This document shows, one piece after another, positions 1-7,633 of a stretch of DNA of 61,931 nucleotides. Location: the NCBI RefSeq assembly GCF_010692745.1, contig NZ_JAAHTB010000028.1:1-61931 (forward strand). Reading direction: 5' to 3'. The notes below the pieces were generated by a model. That model was given only the letters and a program-made list of their open reading frames with translations, was not told where the DNA came from and did not search any database. The translations under genes and the position numbers were made by a program. How positions within the stretch are numbered: the first letter of the stretch is position 1; each line of letters begins with the position of its first letter. The DNA is from Methylobacterium sp. BTF04. GTDB taxonomy: Bacteria > Pseudomonadota > Alphaproteobacteria > Rhizobiales > Beijerinckiaceae.

Positions 1-142
1 TGAAACCGGCGTAGAAGCCGGTCCAGGTGAACACCGGCACCGGAATGAACACCGGCGGGGCAGCGCGACGCGGAAGATCGGCTGCGAAAGCGGAGCCGGT
101 CAGGCCGGCGAGCACGGTGGAGGCAAGAATAAGGCTTTTCAT
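1..142 (-). CDS. Porin-family outer-membrane protein, N-terminal part only
   Basis: Only the first 47 codons lie in the window; the rest is beyond the left edge. The sequence opens with a Sec signal peptide ([20 protein letters not shown], cleavage after AFA), then [10 protein letters not shown], a proline-rich linker and WTGFYAGF. This layout is typical of the Omp25/Omp31-type beta-barrel proteins of Rhizobiales, in which TGFYAG begins the first strand. The product should be an exported eight-strand outer-membrane barrel. The family is inferred from this N-terminus alone. A perfect TTGACA (complement of 247-252) lies upstream on the coding strand, without a convincing -10. Confidence 0.75.
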   Translation of the reverse strand, partial: MKSLILASTVLAGLTGSAFAADLPRRAAPPVFIPVPVFTWTGFYAGF

Positions 143-555
143 TTTTGAACCTGGTCCTGGTTGGCGAGAGCCGGCGCGCTTGTAGTCCCTGGCCGCCGCG
201 AGGTCTGTCGCTTTCCTGCAACAAGGTCATGAGATAGGGCCACAGATGTCAATGAAGGGTAAAGGTTAGCCCGAGTTCATACCTTCCACTGTCTGCTCGT
301 GCCGTGGCGCACTTCGGCCCCGTTGCCCGAATAGATCGTCTGCGGTGCAGTGCCGCGTCGACGAAATCTAAAGAAAGTCTTGATCTGACAATTTTATGGC
401 CTGCAGGATTTTGCACTGTTCCGGGATTCGATGCGCTTTAGTGCCGGGCGCCGGGAGCGGCGGCCCGGACGCGAAAGCCGGCGTTAACCGTATTCGGCGT
501 ACGACACGTCCGGCGCGGTCTGCCCCAGGCCCGCGGCCACAGGGCCCGTTCCCGC
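143..555. other. Intergenic region between two divergent genes
   Basis: This 413-base stretch separates the porin-type gene (minus strand) from a small membrane-protein gene (plus strand). On the minus strand it contains a consensus -35 hexamer (TTGACA, complement of 247-252), but the -10 at 17-18 bases is poor. I see no convincing small gene, tRNA or terminator in it. It probably carries the two divergent promoters. Confidence 0.4.
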
Positions 556-861
556 ATGATCCCCCCGTCGCGATATTCAGATCCGCTGCCGCCCGCTCCC
601 CTTCCAATTGCCGAAGAGCCGGTGCGCCCGTCCCGCGATCTTCTGTCCTGGACGGTGAAAGTCTGTCTCCTCGCCGCCCTCGTCGGCTTCGGCCTCACGC
701 AATATCTCTCGCGCAACCTCGGCGGCTTGCGCGCCGCCACCGTGCAGCGGGAGGCCCAGCTCGGGCGCGGACAGGCCGACCCGGAAACCACCGGCTCCAT
801 CGCCGGTCCCGCGAGCCGCACCATCCTCGATCCCTGCACTGCCGGATTTAAGCTGCGCTAG
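556..861 (+). CDS. Small single-pass membrane protein of unknown function
   Basis: The 101-residue product has a proline-rich cytoplasmic start (residues 1-25), one hydrophobic segment at about 31-48 (SWTVKVCLLAALVGFGL) and a short polar C-terminal half containing the ETTGSI motif common in exported alphaproteobacterial proteins. It ends CTAGFKLR. I do not recognise a family. Coding potential is supported by composition and a plausible topology. Three other frames are also open here because of high GC, so this call is moderate. Confidence 0.55.
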   Translation: MIPPSRYSDPLPPAPLPIAEEPVRPSRDLLSWTVKVCLLAALVGFGLTQYLSRNLGGLRAATVQREAQLGRGQADPETTGSIAGPASRTILDPCTAGFKLR

Positions 862-954
862 GGCAGATGGCCGTTGGGCATCCCGCTTCCGGGGCCCCAA
901 TATGGCACCTCCGCGAGAAGACTTCGCACGATGCGCGCCCGATGAACCAAGACG

Positions 955-1689
955 TCAGGCGGCGACCGCCGGATCGGTGAGGCCGCCAAAGCGGCGGTTG
1001 CGGCGTGAGAAAGCGGTGAGGGCCGCATCGAGATCGCCGGCGCCAAAATCCGGCCAGTGTGCTGGCGTGACGTGGAACTCGGCGTAGGCGCTTTCCCAGA
1101 GCAGGAAGTCGGAGAGGCGCTGCTCGCCGCTGGTGCGGATGATCAGGTCGACGTCGGGAATGTCGGATCCACCCGTCACCAGGCACGAGAACTCCCGCCG
1201 GGACAGGTTTTCGCGCGGCATGTCGCGCGCGGCCGCGACCGCGGCCAGGATCGCGTCGCGGGCGGAATAGTCGACGGCGATGCGCAGGTGCAGCGCGCAG
1301 CCCTTGGCGGTGGCGGCCTCGGCCCGGCCGATCGCCTCGGCGATGCCATCCGGCAGGCGGTCGCGCCGGCCGATCACCGTAAGCCGGACGCCGTTGTCGG
1401 CCAGATGCGCGGTCTCGTGGCGCAGGTAATGCTGCAGCAACCCCATGAGCGCGACAATCTCGGCCTCGGGCCTGCGCCAGTTGTCGCTGGAGAAGGCGTA
1501 GAGCGTGAGCGTCCCGACGCCTGCCCGGGGTGCTGCCTCCACCACCCGCCGAATCGCCTCGACCCCGGCCTTGTGGCCGAGTGCGCGCGGTAACCCGCGT
1601 GCCGTGGCCCACCGGCCGTTGCCGTCCATGATGATGCCGACATGAAGGCCGGCGGGACTCGCGATCTCGATCGGACTTTCGCTTTGCAC
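955..1689 (-). CDS. uppS: Cis-prenyltransferase (UppS-like isoprenyl diphosphate synthase)
   Basis: Predicted to condense isopentenyl diphosphate in cis onto an allylic diphosphate to make a polyprenyl diphosphate, usually the undecaprenyl carrier for wall synthesis. The pyrophosphate-binding motif MDGNGRW is intact (catalytic Asp at residue 22 from the chosen start), as are SSDNWRRP and the C-terminal [22 protein letters not shown] block. The GTG at 1689 is preferred because GAGGAA lies seven bases upstream; an ATG at 1731 has no ribosome site. The product is 244 residues, near family length. It sits behind a winged-helix regulator and a membrane protein rather than in the usual frr-uppS-cdsA cluster. 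It may therefore be a second, specialised paralogue (inference). Confidence 0.85.
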   Translation of the reverse strand: MQSESPIEIASPAGLHVGIIMDGNGRWATARGLPRALGHKAGVEAIRRVVEAAPRAGVGTLTLYAFSSDNWRRPEAEIVALMGLLQHYLRHETAHLADNGVRLTVIGRRDRLPDGIAEAIGRAEAATAKGCALHLRIAVDYSARDAILAAVAAARDMPRENLSRREFSCLVTGGSDIPDVDLIIRTSGEQRLSDFLLWESAYAEFHVTPAHWPDFGAGDLDAALTAFSRRNRRFGGLTDPAVAA

Positions 1690-1761
1690 TGTAAAGTTCC
1701 TCGACGAGACGAAACGCGGTTTCGGCCTCATCCGCGATCGGGATGCGGCGTTCGGTGATGA

Positions 1762-2121
1762 TCAGGCGGGACGCAGGTCCATGGGGTCGCCGACGGCCTC
1801 CGCCGCGTCGCGGACCACGCGTTCCAGCACGGCGAGATAATCGAGGAAGCGGCGGCGTCCGGCCGTGGTCAGACCACAGGTGGTCTGCGGCCGGTTGCCG
1901 TCGTAACCCTTGCGGATGTCGACGAGGCCGGCCTCCTGCAGCACCTGCAGGTGTCGGCTGAGGTTGCCGTCGGTGAGGCCGCACAGCTGTTTCAGGTCGC
2001 CGAAGGCGAGGCCTTTGGGATGGGCGATGAGCGAGGCCATCAGGCCGAGGCGCGCTTTCTCATGGATCACCCGGTCGAGCCCGTCATAGGAGAACGGGGC
2101 GGCGCTCGGTTCACGCGTCAT
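1762..2121 (-). CDS. Winged-helix transcriptional regulator (ArsR/MarR-like, HTH_34 type)
   Basis: A 119-residue winged-helix protein. Residues about 20-95 carry the fold: GLMASLIAHPKGLAFGDLKQ, then the recognition region LTDGNLSRHLQVLQEAGLV and a basic wing (IRKGYDGNRPQT). These small regulators typically act as dimers and often control a neighbouring membrane-protein gene. Its start overlaps the end of the upstream membrane-protein gene by 11 bases, so the two are probably co-transcribed. A perfect palindrome at 2751-2767, on the promoter of that upstream gene, is the obvious candidate operator. No ligand-binding cysteines or metal site are evident. Confidence 0.85.
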   Translation of the reverse strand: MTREPSAAPFSYDGLDRVIHEKARLGLMASLIAHPKGLAFGDLKQLCGLTDGNLSRHLQVLQEAGLVDIRKGYDGNRPQTTCGLTTAGRRRFLDYLAVLERVVRDAAEAVGDPMDLRPA

Positions 2122-2725
2122 CGCCGTCTCCCGAAGCGCGGTGCAGCACGATGGCCATCAGGGTCTGGCCGATTGCGAAGGGCAGGCCCATCGCCCAGGG
2201 CGAGAGGGCATGGAACGTGCTCGCATAAGTCAGTGCCCCGAGGCCCGCCACGAGGTACCAGGCCCCTGCGAGCGCTACCCCACGCGGCAGAGAGCGTGCG
2301 GATGCGAAGAGGCCGAGGCTGACGAGGATCTGCCACAAGCCGGGCAGCAACCACAGGCTTTCGGGCGCCACGTGCAGGAGTACCAGGGCGAGCAGGCCGC
2401 CGGCGGCGCCGGCCGGCAGGAACTGCTCGACGGCGTTGTGGATCATCGCATCGGCGAGGCCCGAATGGTGCCGGCGGGCGCGCGCAAGCATCTCGGCCCC
2501 GATGAGCCCGACCGCGCAGATCGCCGTGGCGATCCAACCGGCGAGGAAGGCGAGCGGCTGCGCCGTCGGATCGTCGAGCCACAGGGTCTGGGCCGTGGCG
2601 GTCACCAGCGCGAGACCACCCGTGGTGACCAGCGCCGCCGGGCCGTAGCCGCGAAAGGCCGTGCCCCGCGCCATCTGCGTGCGGATCGCGACGATGTCGG
2701 CGAGGGCCTTGTCGAGCTCCGACAT
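2111..2725 (-). CDS. Multi-pass membrane protein of unknown function, partner of a winged-helix regulator
   Basis: The 204-residue product starts MSELDKALADIVAIRTQMARG, a soluble helix, followed by about five or six hydrophobic segments. The first lies near residues 30-50 and the last near 175-195 (MGLPFAIGQTLMAIVLHRA). The ATG at 2725 is preferred over an upstream in-frame start because AGGGA precedes it and the palindromic promoter region would otherwise be coding. Membrane proteins of this kind are commonly encoded directly upstream of HTH_34-type regulators, as here. No enzymatic motif is visible and the function is unknown. Confidence 0.75.
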   Translation of the reverse strand: MSELDKALADIVAIRTQMARGTAFRGYGPAALVTTGGLALVTATAQTLWLDDPTAQPLAFLAGWIATAICAVGLIGAEMLARARRHHSGLADAMIHNAVEQFLPAGAAGGLLALVLLHVAPESLWLLPGLWQILVSLGLFASARSLPRGVALAGAWYLVAGLGALTYASTFHALSPWAMGLPFAIGQTLMAIVLHRASGDGDDA

Positions 2726-2750
2726 CGTCCGGTCCCTGCCTTCCTCAATC

Positions 2751-2767
2751 ACTTTGCAAAGCAAAGT
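2751..2767 (-). promoter_or_regulatory. Perfect palindrome, probable operator of the winged-helix regulator
   Basis: The sequence ACTTTGCAAAGCAAAGT has two perfect 7-base arms (2751-2757 and 2761-2767) around AAA and also contains the self-complementary CTTTGCAAAG. It lies 26-42 bases upstream of the start of the membrane-protein/regulator pair. On the same strand a -35-like TTGCAC (complement of 2787-2792) and a -10-like TACTTT (complement of 2763-2768) are spaced by 18 bases, so the palindrome overlaps the -10. That placement suits autorepression. Confidence 0.6.
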
Positions 2768-2827
2768 AAGCACGGACGCAAAGGTGGTGCAAGCGGATTT
2801 TGGCAAGCGGATTTTTGGAGGCGGAGT

Positions 2828-3583
2828 TCAGGCCCCGGCGAGGCGGGCTGCGAGTGTGGGGCTGAGGCCGATGCTGTCGAGGCGCGGCGCCTGTCTCTCC
2901 GACGGCCCTGCGGCCGCGGCCAACAGAACCGCCTGCGTGCCCGCCTCCACCGAGCACAGGACCGGCACCGTGACCATGGGCTGGATACGGACGGCCAGAC
3001 CCGCCAACGCGGCGCCCCCCAGGATGACGATATCGGCGTCGTCGTCGCGGGCGCACGCGGTGCAGGCGGCTGCGAGCTGGCTCAAGGCCGCATCGGGATC
3101 GCGCGCGATGTCGCCGCCGGTGGGGGCGATGGTGCGCACGCACGCCAGCCGGTCGGACAGGCCGATGGCGGCGACGAACTCCTCCAGCATCGGACCCCAG
3201 AGCGCCCCGCCGGTGACGATGGAGAAGCGCCCTCCGGCGGCGCAGGCCGCGCGACAGGCCGCGTCGGCCATGCCTACCACGGGCACCGGCGAGACCTCGC
3301 GCAGGGCGGCGAGGCCCGGATCGCCGAAGCAGGCCAGATAGACCGCATCGCATCCCGCCACATGCTCGGCCAGGGCGTCGAGGGCGGCATGGCCGGCAAT
3401 GGCCACCGCGGCCCGGCTGGCGATGTAGCGGGCGCCGAAACGCCCGGTGACGGGGACGAACGTCGCCCCCTCCCCGGCGATGCGCCTGACATGACCGGCC
3501 ACGAGGTCGGTGACGACGGGCGTGGTGTTGGGGTTGATCAGCAGGATGCGCACGCGTCTCGGGTTCCCCGGTTCGGGTGGCAC
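2828..3583 (-). CDS. Asp/Glu/hydantoin racemase-family protein lacking the second catalytic cysteine
   Basis: A 251-residue protein with the family fold of two alpha/beta lobes: N-terminal RILLINPNTT (residues 12-21), DAVYLACFGDPGLAALR with the first catalytic cysteine at C85, and a C-terminal lobe with DADIVILGGAALAGLA (183-197). In hydantoin and glutamate racemases a second cysteine normally follows LG in that last motif; here the residue is G190. Two-base racemisation is therefore doubtful, and a one-base lyase, isomerase or decarboxylase reaction is possible (inference). It is transcribed alone, divergently from the helicase gene. The substrate is unknown. Confidence 0.8.
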   Translation of the reverse strand: MPPEPGNPRRVRILLINPNTTPVVTDLVAGHVRRIAGEGATFVPVTGRFGARYIASRAAVAIAGHAALDALAEHVAGCDAVYLACFGDPGLAALREVSPVPVVGMADAACRAACAAGGRFSIVTGGALWGPMLEEFVAAIGLSDRLACVRTIAPTGGDIARDPDAALSQLAAACTACARDDDADIVILGGAALAGLAVRIQPMVTVPVLCSVEAGTQAVLLAAAAGPSERQAPRLDSIGLSPTLAARLAGA

Positions 3584-3822
3584 CGTGCAGCGCCCGTGCC
3601 ATCGGCCGGCACTCCGGCGGTGCTACTCCACCGCGTGCCTTGCGGATAACCGCGATTGCCGTCCCTCGCGTCGATTGACAAGGCCGGCCAGGGCTCTAAG
3701 TGTCCTCGCAACGCGTGTGCGCGGCGGGACGTGGTATCGAAATCGCCCTTCCAAGCCGTCCCCGTGTCGATGTCCCCCGCGCCGGTCGGTTCGTTTCCCG
3801 CGCGCAATGGTTCTCATAGAAT

Positions 3823-5481
3823 ATGTCTTTTGCCGACCTCGGATTGAGCGACAAGGTCCTCCAGGCCGTCACGGCGGCCGGCTACTCCGAGCCGACTCCG
3901 ATCCAGGCCCAGGCCATTCCGCACGTTTTGGCACGGCGCGACGTTCTGGGCATCGCCCAGACCGGCACCGGCAAGACGGCGGCGTTCACCCTGCCGATGC
4001 TGACGATGCTGGAGAACGGCCGGGCCCGCGCCCGCATGCCCCGCACGCTGATCCTCGAGCCGACGCGCGAACTCGCGGCCCAGGTGGTCGAGAACTTCGA
4101 CCGCTACGGCATCAACCACAAGCTCAACGTGGCGCTCATCATCGGCGGCGTGTCGTTCGCCGAGCAGGATGCCAAGCTCATGCGCGGCACCGACGTGCTG
4201 ATCGCGACACCCGGCCGGCTCCTCGACCATTTCGAGCGCGGCAAGCTGCTGCTCACCGGCGTCGAGCTCCTGGTCATCGACGAGGCCGACCGGATGCTCG
4301 ACATGGGGTTCATCCCCGACATCGAGCGTATCGTGAAGATGGTGCCCTTCACCCGCCAGACCCTGTTCTTCTCCGCGACCATGCCGCCGGAGATCGAGCG
4401 GCTGGCGGAGGTGTTCCTGCACAACCCGCAGCGGATCGAGGTGGCTCGTCCTGCCTCGACGGCGGCGACCATCGTACAGAAGCTCGTCGCCACCGGTTCC
4501 GAGGGACATGAGAAGCGCGACCTGCTTCGCCGGCTCATCCGCGGCGAGGCCGAACTCAACAACGGCCTCATCTTCTGCAACCGCAAGCGCGACGTGGCGC
4601 TGCTGCAGAAGTCGCTGGCGAGCCACGGCTTCAACGTCGCCGCCTTGCACGGGGACATGGACCAGCGCGCCCGCACCATCGCCCTCGACGGTTTCCGTTC
4701 GGGTGAGGTTCCGCTGCTGGTGGCGAGCGACGTCGCCGCCCGCGGCCTCGACATCCCGGCGGTGAGCCACGTCTTCAACTTCGACGTCCCGCATCATCCG
4801 GAAGACTACGTACACCGGATCGGCCGCACCGGCCGTGCCGGCCGGGCCGGCCACGCCTTCACCCTGGTGAGCCGGGCCGACGAGCGCTCGGTCCACGCCA
4901 TCGAGAGCCTGATCGGCCAGCCGATCCCCTGGGCCGAGGGTGACCTCGCGACGCTTCCGGAGGCTTCCCCGGCCAGCGGCGGCGAAGACGAGCAGACCCG
5001 GACCCGCCACCGCGGCAAGGCCGGTACCGGCCGTCGCGCCCGCGGCGGCGACACGGACAGGGTGGACGGCCCCAAGCGCGAGGCGGGTCGGTCGAGTTCG
5101 TCCAGATCCCATTCGTCCAGAGCCGAACCTTCGAGAGGCGAGTCTTCTAAGCCCGAGTCTTCCAAGCTTGAGTCTTCCAAGCCCGAGTCGATCAAGCCTG
5201 AGTCTCCCAAGCCCGAAGCGGCGCGCTCTGAGGCGCGCTCATCCAGGTCCGGCTCGCGGCGGTCCTCGCCCGAGCGTGTGCCCGAGGCCGAGCGTGAGGC
5301 CGCGCCGGTATCGCGCGGCCGGCCAGCGGCGCAGGACCGGCCGGTCGAGCGTGCGCGCGAGGAGCGTCGACCCGCGCCGCGCCGTCGCGGCGATGAAGAT
5401 GACGGCGATACACCGGTGGGTCTTGGCTCGCACGTGCCGGCCTTTCTGCTCCGTCCGGCGGTGGTGAAGGCGCCCAAATAG
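3823..5481 (+). CDS. rhlE: DEAD-box ATP-dependent RNA helicase, RhlE type
   Basis: ATP-dependent RNA unwinding, likely in ribosome maturation or RNA turnover in the cytoplasm. All core motifs are present: Q-motif (YSEPTPIQ, 21-28), Walker A AQTGTGKT (45-52), PTRELA (80-85), TPGR (129-132), DEAD (153-156), SAT (184-186), and in the second RecA lobe VASDVAARGLDIP and HRIGRTGRAGR. The core ends near residue 375. A 175-residue basic, low-complexity tail follows, containing five ESSKP-type pentapeptides and RGR/RR patches, probably an RNA-binding tail. At 552 residues it is longer than minimal RhlE because of this tail. Transcribed alone. Confidence 0.93.
   Translation: MSFADLGLSDKVLQAVTAAGYSEPTPIQAQAIPHVLARRDVLGIAQTGTGKTAAFTLPMLTMLENGRARARMPRTLILEPTRELAAQVVENFDRYGINHKLNVALIIGGVSFAEQDAKLMRGTDVLIATPGRLLDHFERGKLLLTGVELLVIDEADRMLDMGFIPDIERIVKMVPFTRQTLFFSATMPPEIERLAEVFLHNPQRIEVARPASTAATIVQKLVATGSEGHEKRDLLRRLIRGEAELNNGLIFCNRKRDVALLQKSLASHGFNVAALHGDMDQRARTIALDGFRSGEVPLLVASDVAARGLDIPAVSHVFNFDVPHHPEDYVHRIGRTGRAGRAGHAFTLVSRADERSVHAIESLIGQPIPWAEGDLATLPEASPASGGEDEQTRTRHRGKAGTGRRARGGDTDRVDGPKREAGRSSSSRSHSSRAEPSRGESSKPESSKLESSKPESIKPESPKPEAARSEARSSRSGSRRSSPERVPEAEREAAPVSRGRPAAQDRPVERAREERRPAPRRRGDEDDGDTPVGLGSHVPAFLLRPAVVKAPK
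5140..5214 (+). repeat. Five tandem 15-base units inside the helicase tail
   Basis: Units of 15 bases start at 5140, 5155, 5170, 5185 and 5200, each a variant of GAGTCTTCCAAGCCC, and encode ESSKP, ESSKL, ESSKP, ESIKP and ESPKP. The repeat is in frame, so copy number can change without a frameshift. It lies in the disordered C-terminal tail. Confidence 0.9.
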
Positions 5482-5587
5482 GTTTTGCGCTTAACCGCAT
5501 CTGCACCAAATCGCCGATAGACTGGGCATCTTAGGTTCGTTCCGCCCGGCTAGGACGGACTAAGAGCCTGTTTGATTGGTTGGGCGG

Positions 5588-6652
5588 ATGATGGACGGCA
5601 CTGGCGCAGACAAGGACCGGAGCTTCGCGCTGGCCGAACGCGCCAACGCCATGATGCGCGATTATGGCCCGTCGGCGACGCCGCGCGCCTACACCGTCTG
5701 GTACACCTACGTCGCCGGCACTAAGCCGCTGATGAACGACGCGATCAAGCGCCTCACCGCCGGCAATCCGGCGCTGACGGACGGTGACATCGATACGCTC
5801 TACGAGACCTATATCGACGCGAACCGCGTCGCCACCGGAGCCGAGCGGACGAGCACCAGCGTGCTGTCGGAGATCGAGAGCATCATGGAGGTGCTCAACC
5901 TCTCGCTCGGCTCGACCACACAATACGGCGAATCGCTGACCGCCATGTCCCGTGCCCTCGACGGCTCGACGCTGAGCCCAACGCGCCTGCACGAAATCGC
6001 GGCTGTCCTCGTTGCCGCGACGCGCGAAGTGATCGCCAACAGCCGCACCCTCGAAGCCCGTATGCGTGAGAGCCGCAGCGAGATCGAGAGTCTGCGCGAG
6101 ACCCTGGAGGCCACTCGGATCGAAAGCCTCACCGATCCGCTCACCGGCCTTTTCAACCGCAAGCACTTCGAAGACAGCCTGCACAAGATGGTGGAGGCGA
6201 GCACGGCGGCGTGCGAGTCCGCCAGCCTGATCGTGATCGACGTGGATTCGTTCAAGCGCTTCAACGACGTTTTCGGCCACATCACCGGCGATCAGGTGCT
6301 GCGGCTCGTGGCCATCGTGATGCGCGAGCATATCAAGGCTGAGGCGACCCTCGCCCGCTTCGGCGGTGAGGAATTCGGCATCCTGCTGCCGGGGACCGGC
6401 CGGGCCGCCGCCTTCGCGCTGGCCGAGAAGGTCCGCACCAGTGTGATGGGTCGCGAACTCGTCAAGCGGTCCACCGGCGAATCGCTCGGCAAGGTGACGA
6501 TCTCGCTCGGCATCGCCGTGACCCGGCCTGGCGACACCGCGGTCTCGCTGCTGGAGCGGGCCGACCAGTGCATGTTCAAGGCCAAGCGCGATGGCCGGAA
6601 TCGCACGATGGACGATTCCGCGGACGGGTCCGCCCTGACCAACGTCGCCTGA
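5588..6652 (+). CDS. Diguanylate cyclase (GGDEF) without an I-site
   Basis: Predicted to make cyclic di-GMP from two GTP. Residues 12-165 form a helical N-terminal sensory region (ALAERANAMMRDYGPSATP) seen in other alphaproteobacterial GGDEF proteins, with a coiled-coil-like stretch at 150-178. The GGDEF domain runs from about 179 to 340: DPLTGLFNRKHF, IDVDSFKRFND, and the intact active loop GGEEF at 259-263. The inhibitory RxxD expected at 250-253 reads KAEA, so product inhibition through that site is unlikely. No membrane segment, so it is probably cytoplasmic. Start choice is uncertain: ATG at 5588 or 5591, or TTG at 5576, none with a clear ribosome site. Confidence 0.9.
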   Translation: MMDGTGADKDRSFALAERANAMMRDYGPSATPRAYTVWYTYVAGTKPLMNDAIKRLTAGNPALTDGDIDTLYETYIDANRVATGAERTSTSVLSEIESIMEVLNLSLGSTTQYGESLTAMSRALDGSTLSPTRLHEIAAVLVAATREVIANSRTLEARMRESRSEIESLRETLEATRIESLTDPLTGLFNRKHFEDSLHKMVEASTAACESASLIVIDVDSFKRFNDVFGHITGDQVLRLVAIVMREHIKAEATLARFGGEEFGILLPGTGRAAAFALAEKVRTSVMGRELVKRSTGESLGKVTISLGIAVTRPGDTAVSLLERADQCMFKAKRDGRNRTMDDSADGSALTNVA

Positions 6653-6675
6653 CCCGGCCGCGCGAGCGACCGCGC

Positions 6676-6703
6676 GCGGCGGATCGACAAGATCCGCCGC
6701 TTT
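6676..6703 (+). terminator. Hairpin terminator between converging genes
   Basis: A perfect 10-base stem (GCGGCGGATC / GATCCGCCGC) with a 5-base loop GACAA is followed by TTT. It lies just after the diguanylate cyclase gene and just beyond the 3' end of sufA on the other strand, so it can serve the cyclase and perhaps both transcripts. Confidence 0.7.
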
Positions 6704-6724
6704 GCGATCAGGCCGACATCACGA

Positions 6725-7102
6725 TCACGCCGAGACGCGCAGGGCCTCGGGATTAGCCGGGGTGATCGCCACGGATTCACCGCAGCCACAGGCTGAAGTC
6801 TGGTTCGGGTTATTGAACACGAACTGCGAGGCGAGCTTGTTGGTGGTAAAGTCCATCTGCGTGCCGAGCAGGAATAGCAGCGCCTTCGGATCGACGAAGA
6901 CGCGCACGCCCCGATCCTCGACCATGTCTTCGCCGGGCTTGCGATCTTCGGCATATTCCATGGTGTAGGACATACCGGCGCAGCCGCCGTTCTTCACGCC
7001 GACGCGCAGCCCCGCGATCGGCCGGTCGGCATCGGCGATGATCGCCTTGATGCGCGTCGCCGCAGCATCGGTGAGCGAGAGGACTTTGAAGTTCGAAGCC
7101 AT
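6725..7102 (-). CDS. sufA: A-type iron-sulfur carrier, SufA/IscA family
   Basis: Small scaffold/carrier that receives Fe-S clusters from SufBCD and delivers them to apoproteins. The 125-residue product has the three conserved cysteines of A-type carriers: one in VKNGGCAGMSY and two in ACGCGES near the C-terminus. The ATG at 7102 (MASNFKVLSLTD) is chosen because the family begins just before the first strand; the longer in-frame extension is Arg/Pro-rich and unlike the family. It is the last gene of the SUF operon, 139 bases after sufT, and is followed by a hairpin terminator. Confidence 0.93.
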   Translation of the reverse strand: MASNFKVLSLTDAAATRIKAIIADADRPIAGLRVGVKNGGCAGMSYTMEYAEDRKPGEDMVEDRGVRVFVDPKALLFLLGTQMDFTTNKLASQFVFNNPNQTSACGCGESVAITPANPEALRVSA

Positions 7103-7241
7103 TGGTTTCTCTCCGACGGCCGGGTTCAAGGCCCGGGCGCGTGAGGGTGATCGTGCAAGGTTAAGATAAGGACGCCGGAGGCTGCGGTCCACTGTCGTCC
7201 TGAGGCGCCACCCAATGGCGAGACCGATCGCCCGATCGGCC

Positions 7242-7622
7242 TCACCACATGTCGAGGGCGACGCGGGCCTCGTCCGACATCCGGCTCTGGTCCCACGGCG
7301 GATCGAACACCATGGTCACCGCGCAGGCCTGGACGCCCGGCACCGCCGCCACGGCGTTCTCGACCCAGCCCGGCATCTCGCCGGCCACCGGGCAGCCCGG
7401 TGCGGTGAGCGTCATGTCGATGGCGACCTTGCGGTCGTCGGCGATGTCGACCTTGTAGATCAGGCCGAGCTCGTAGATATCGGCCGGAATTTCGGGGTCG
7501 TAGACGCTTTTCAAGGCCGCGACGATGTCATCGGTCAGGCGGTCGAGTTCCTCGGGCGGGATCGCCGAGGCGCTGGCGATGGCGGGGGTGTTGGCCCCGC
7601 CGGTGATGGCTGAATCGCTCAT
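7242..7622 (-). CDS. sufT: SUF-associated MIP18/DUF59 protein SufT
   Basis: A 126-residue Fe-S maturation factor of the MIP18 family, thought to help cluster delivery. The family signatures are clear: DPEIPADIYELGLIY (residues about 43-57), MTLTAPGCPVAGEMP with the conserved cysteine, and FDPPWDQSRMS near the end. An Ala/Thr-rich 20-residue leader precedes the domain, as in other alphaproteobacterial SufT proteins. It starts 11 bases after the sufS stop, so it is co-transcribed with sufS. Confidence 0.93.
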   Translation of the reverse strand: MSDSAITGGANTPAIASASAIPPEELDRLTDDIVAALKSVYDPEIPADIYELGLIYKVDIADDRKVAIDMTLTAPGCPVAGEMPGWVENAVAAVPGVQACAVTMVFDPPWDQSRMSDEARVALDMW

Positions 7623-7633
7623 GATCTGATCCC

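Noticed and set aside
2141..3649. Long open frame opposite the membrane-protein and racemase genes
   Set aside because: It is opposite two recognisable genes, has an Arg/Gly/Ala-rich composition typical of shadow frames in GC-rich DNA, and has no domain.
5531..5541. 11-base match TTAGGTTCGTT also found at 14261-14271
   Set aside because: The match is short, lacks symmetry and the flanks differ. It may be chance.
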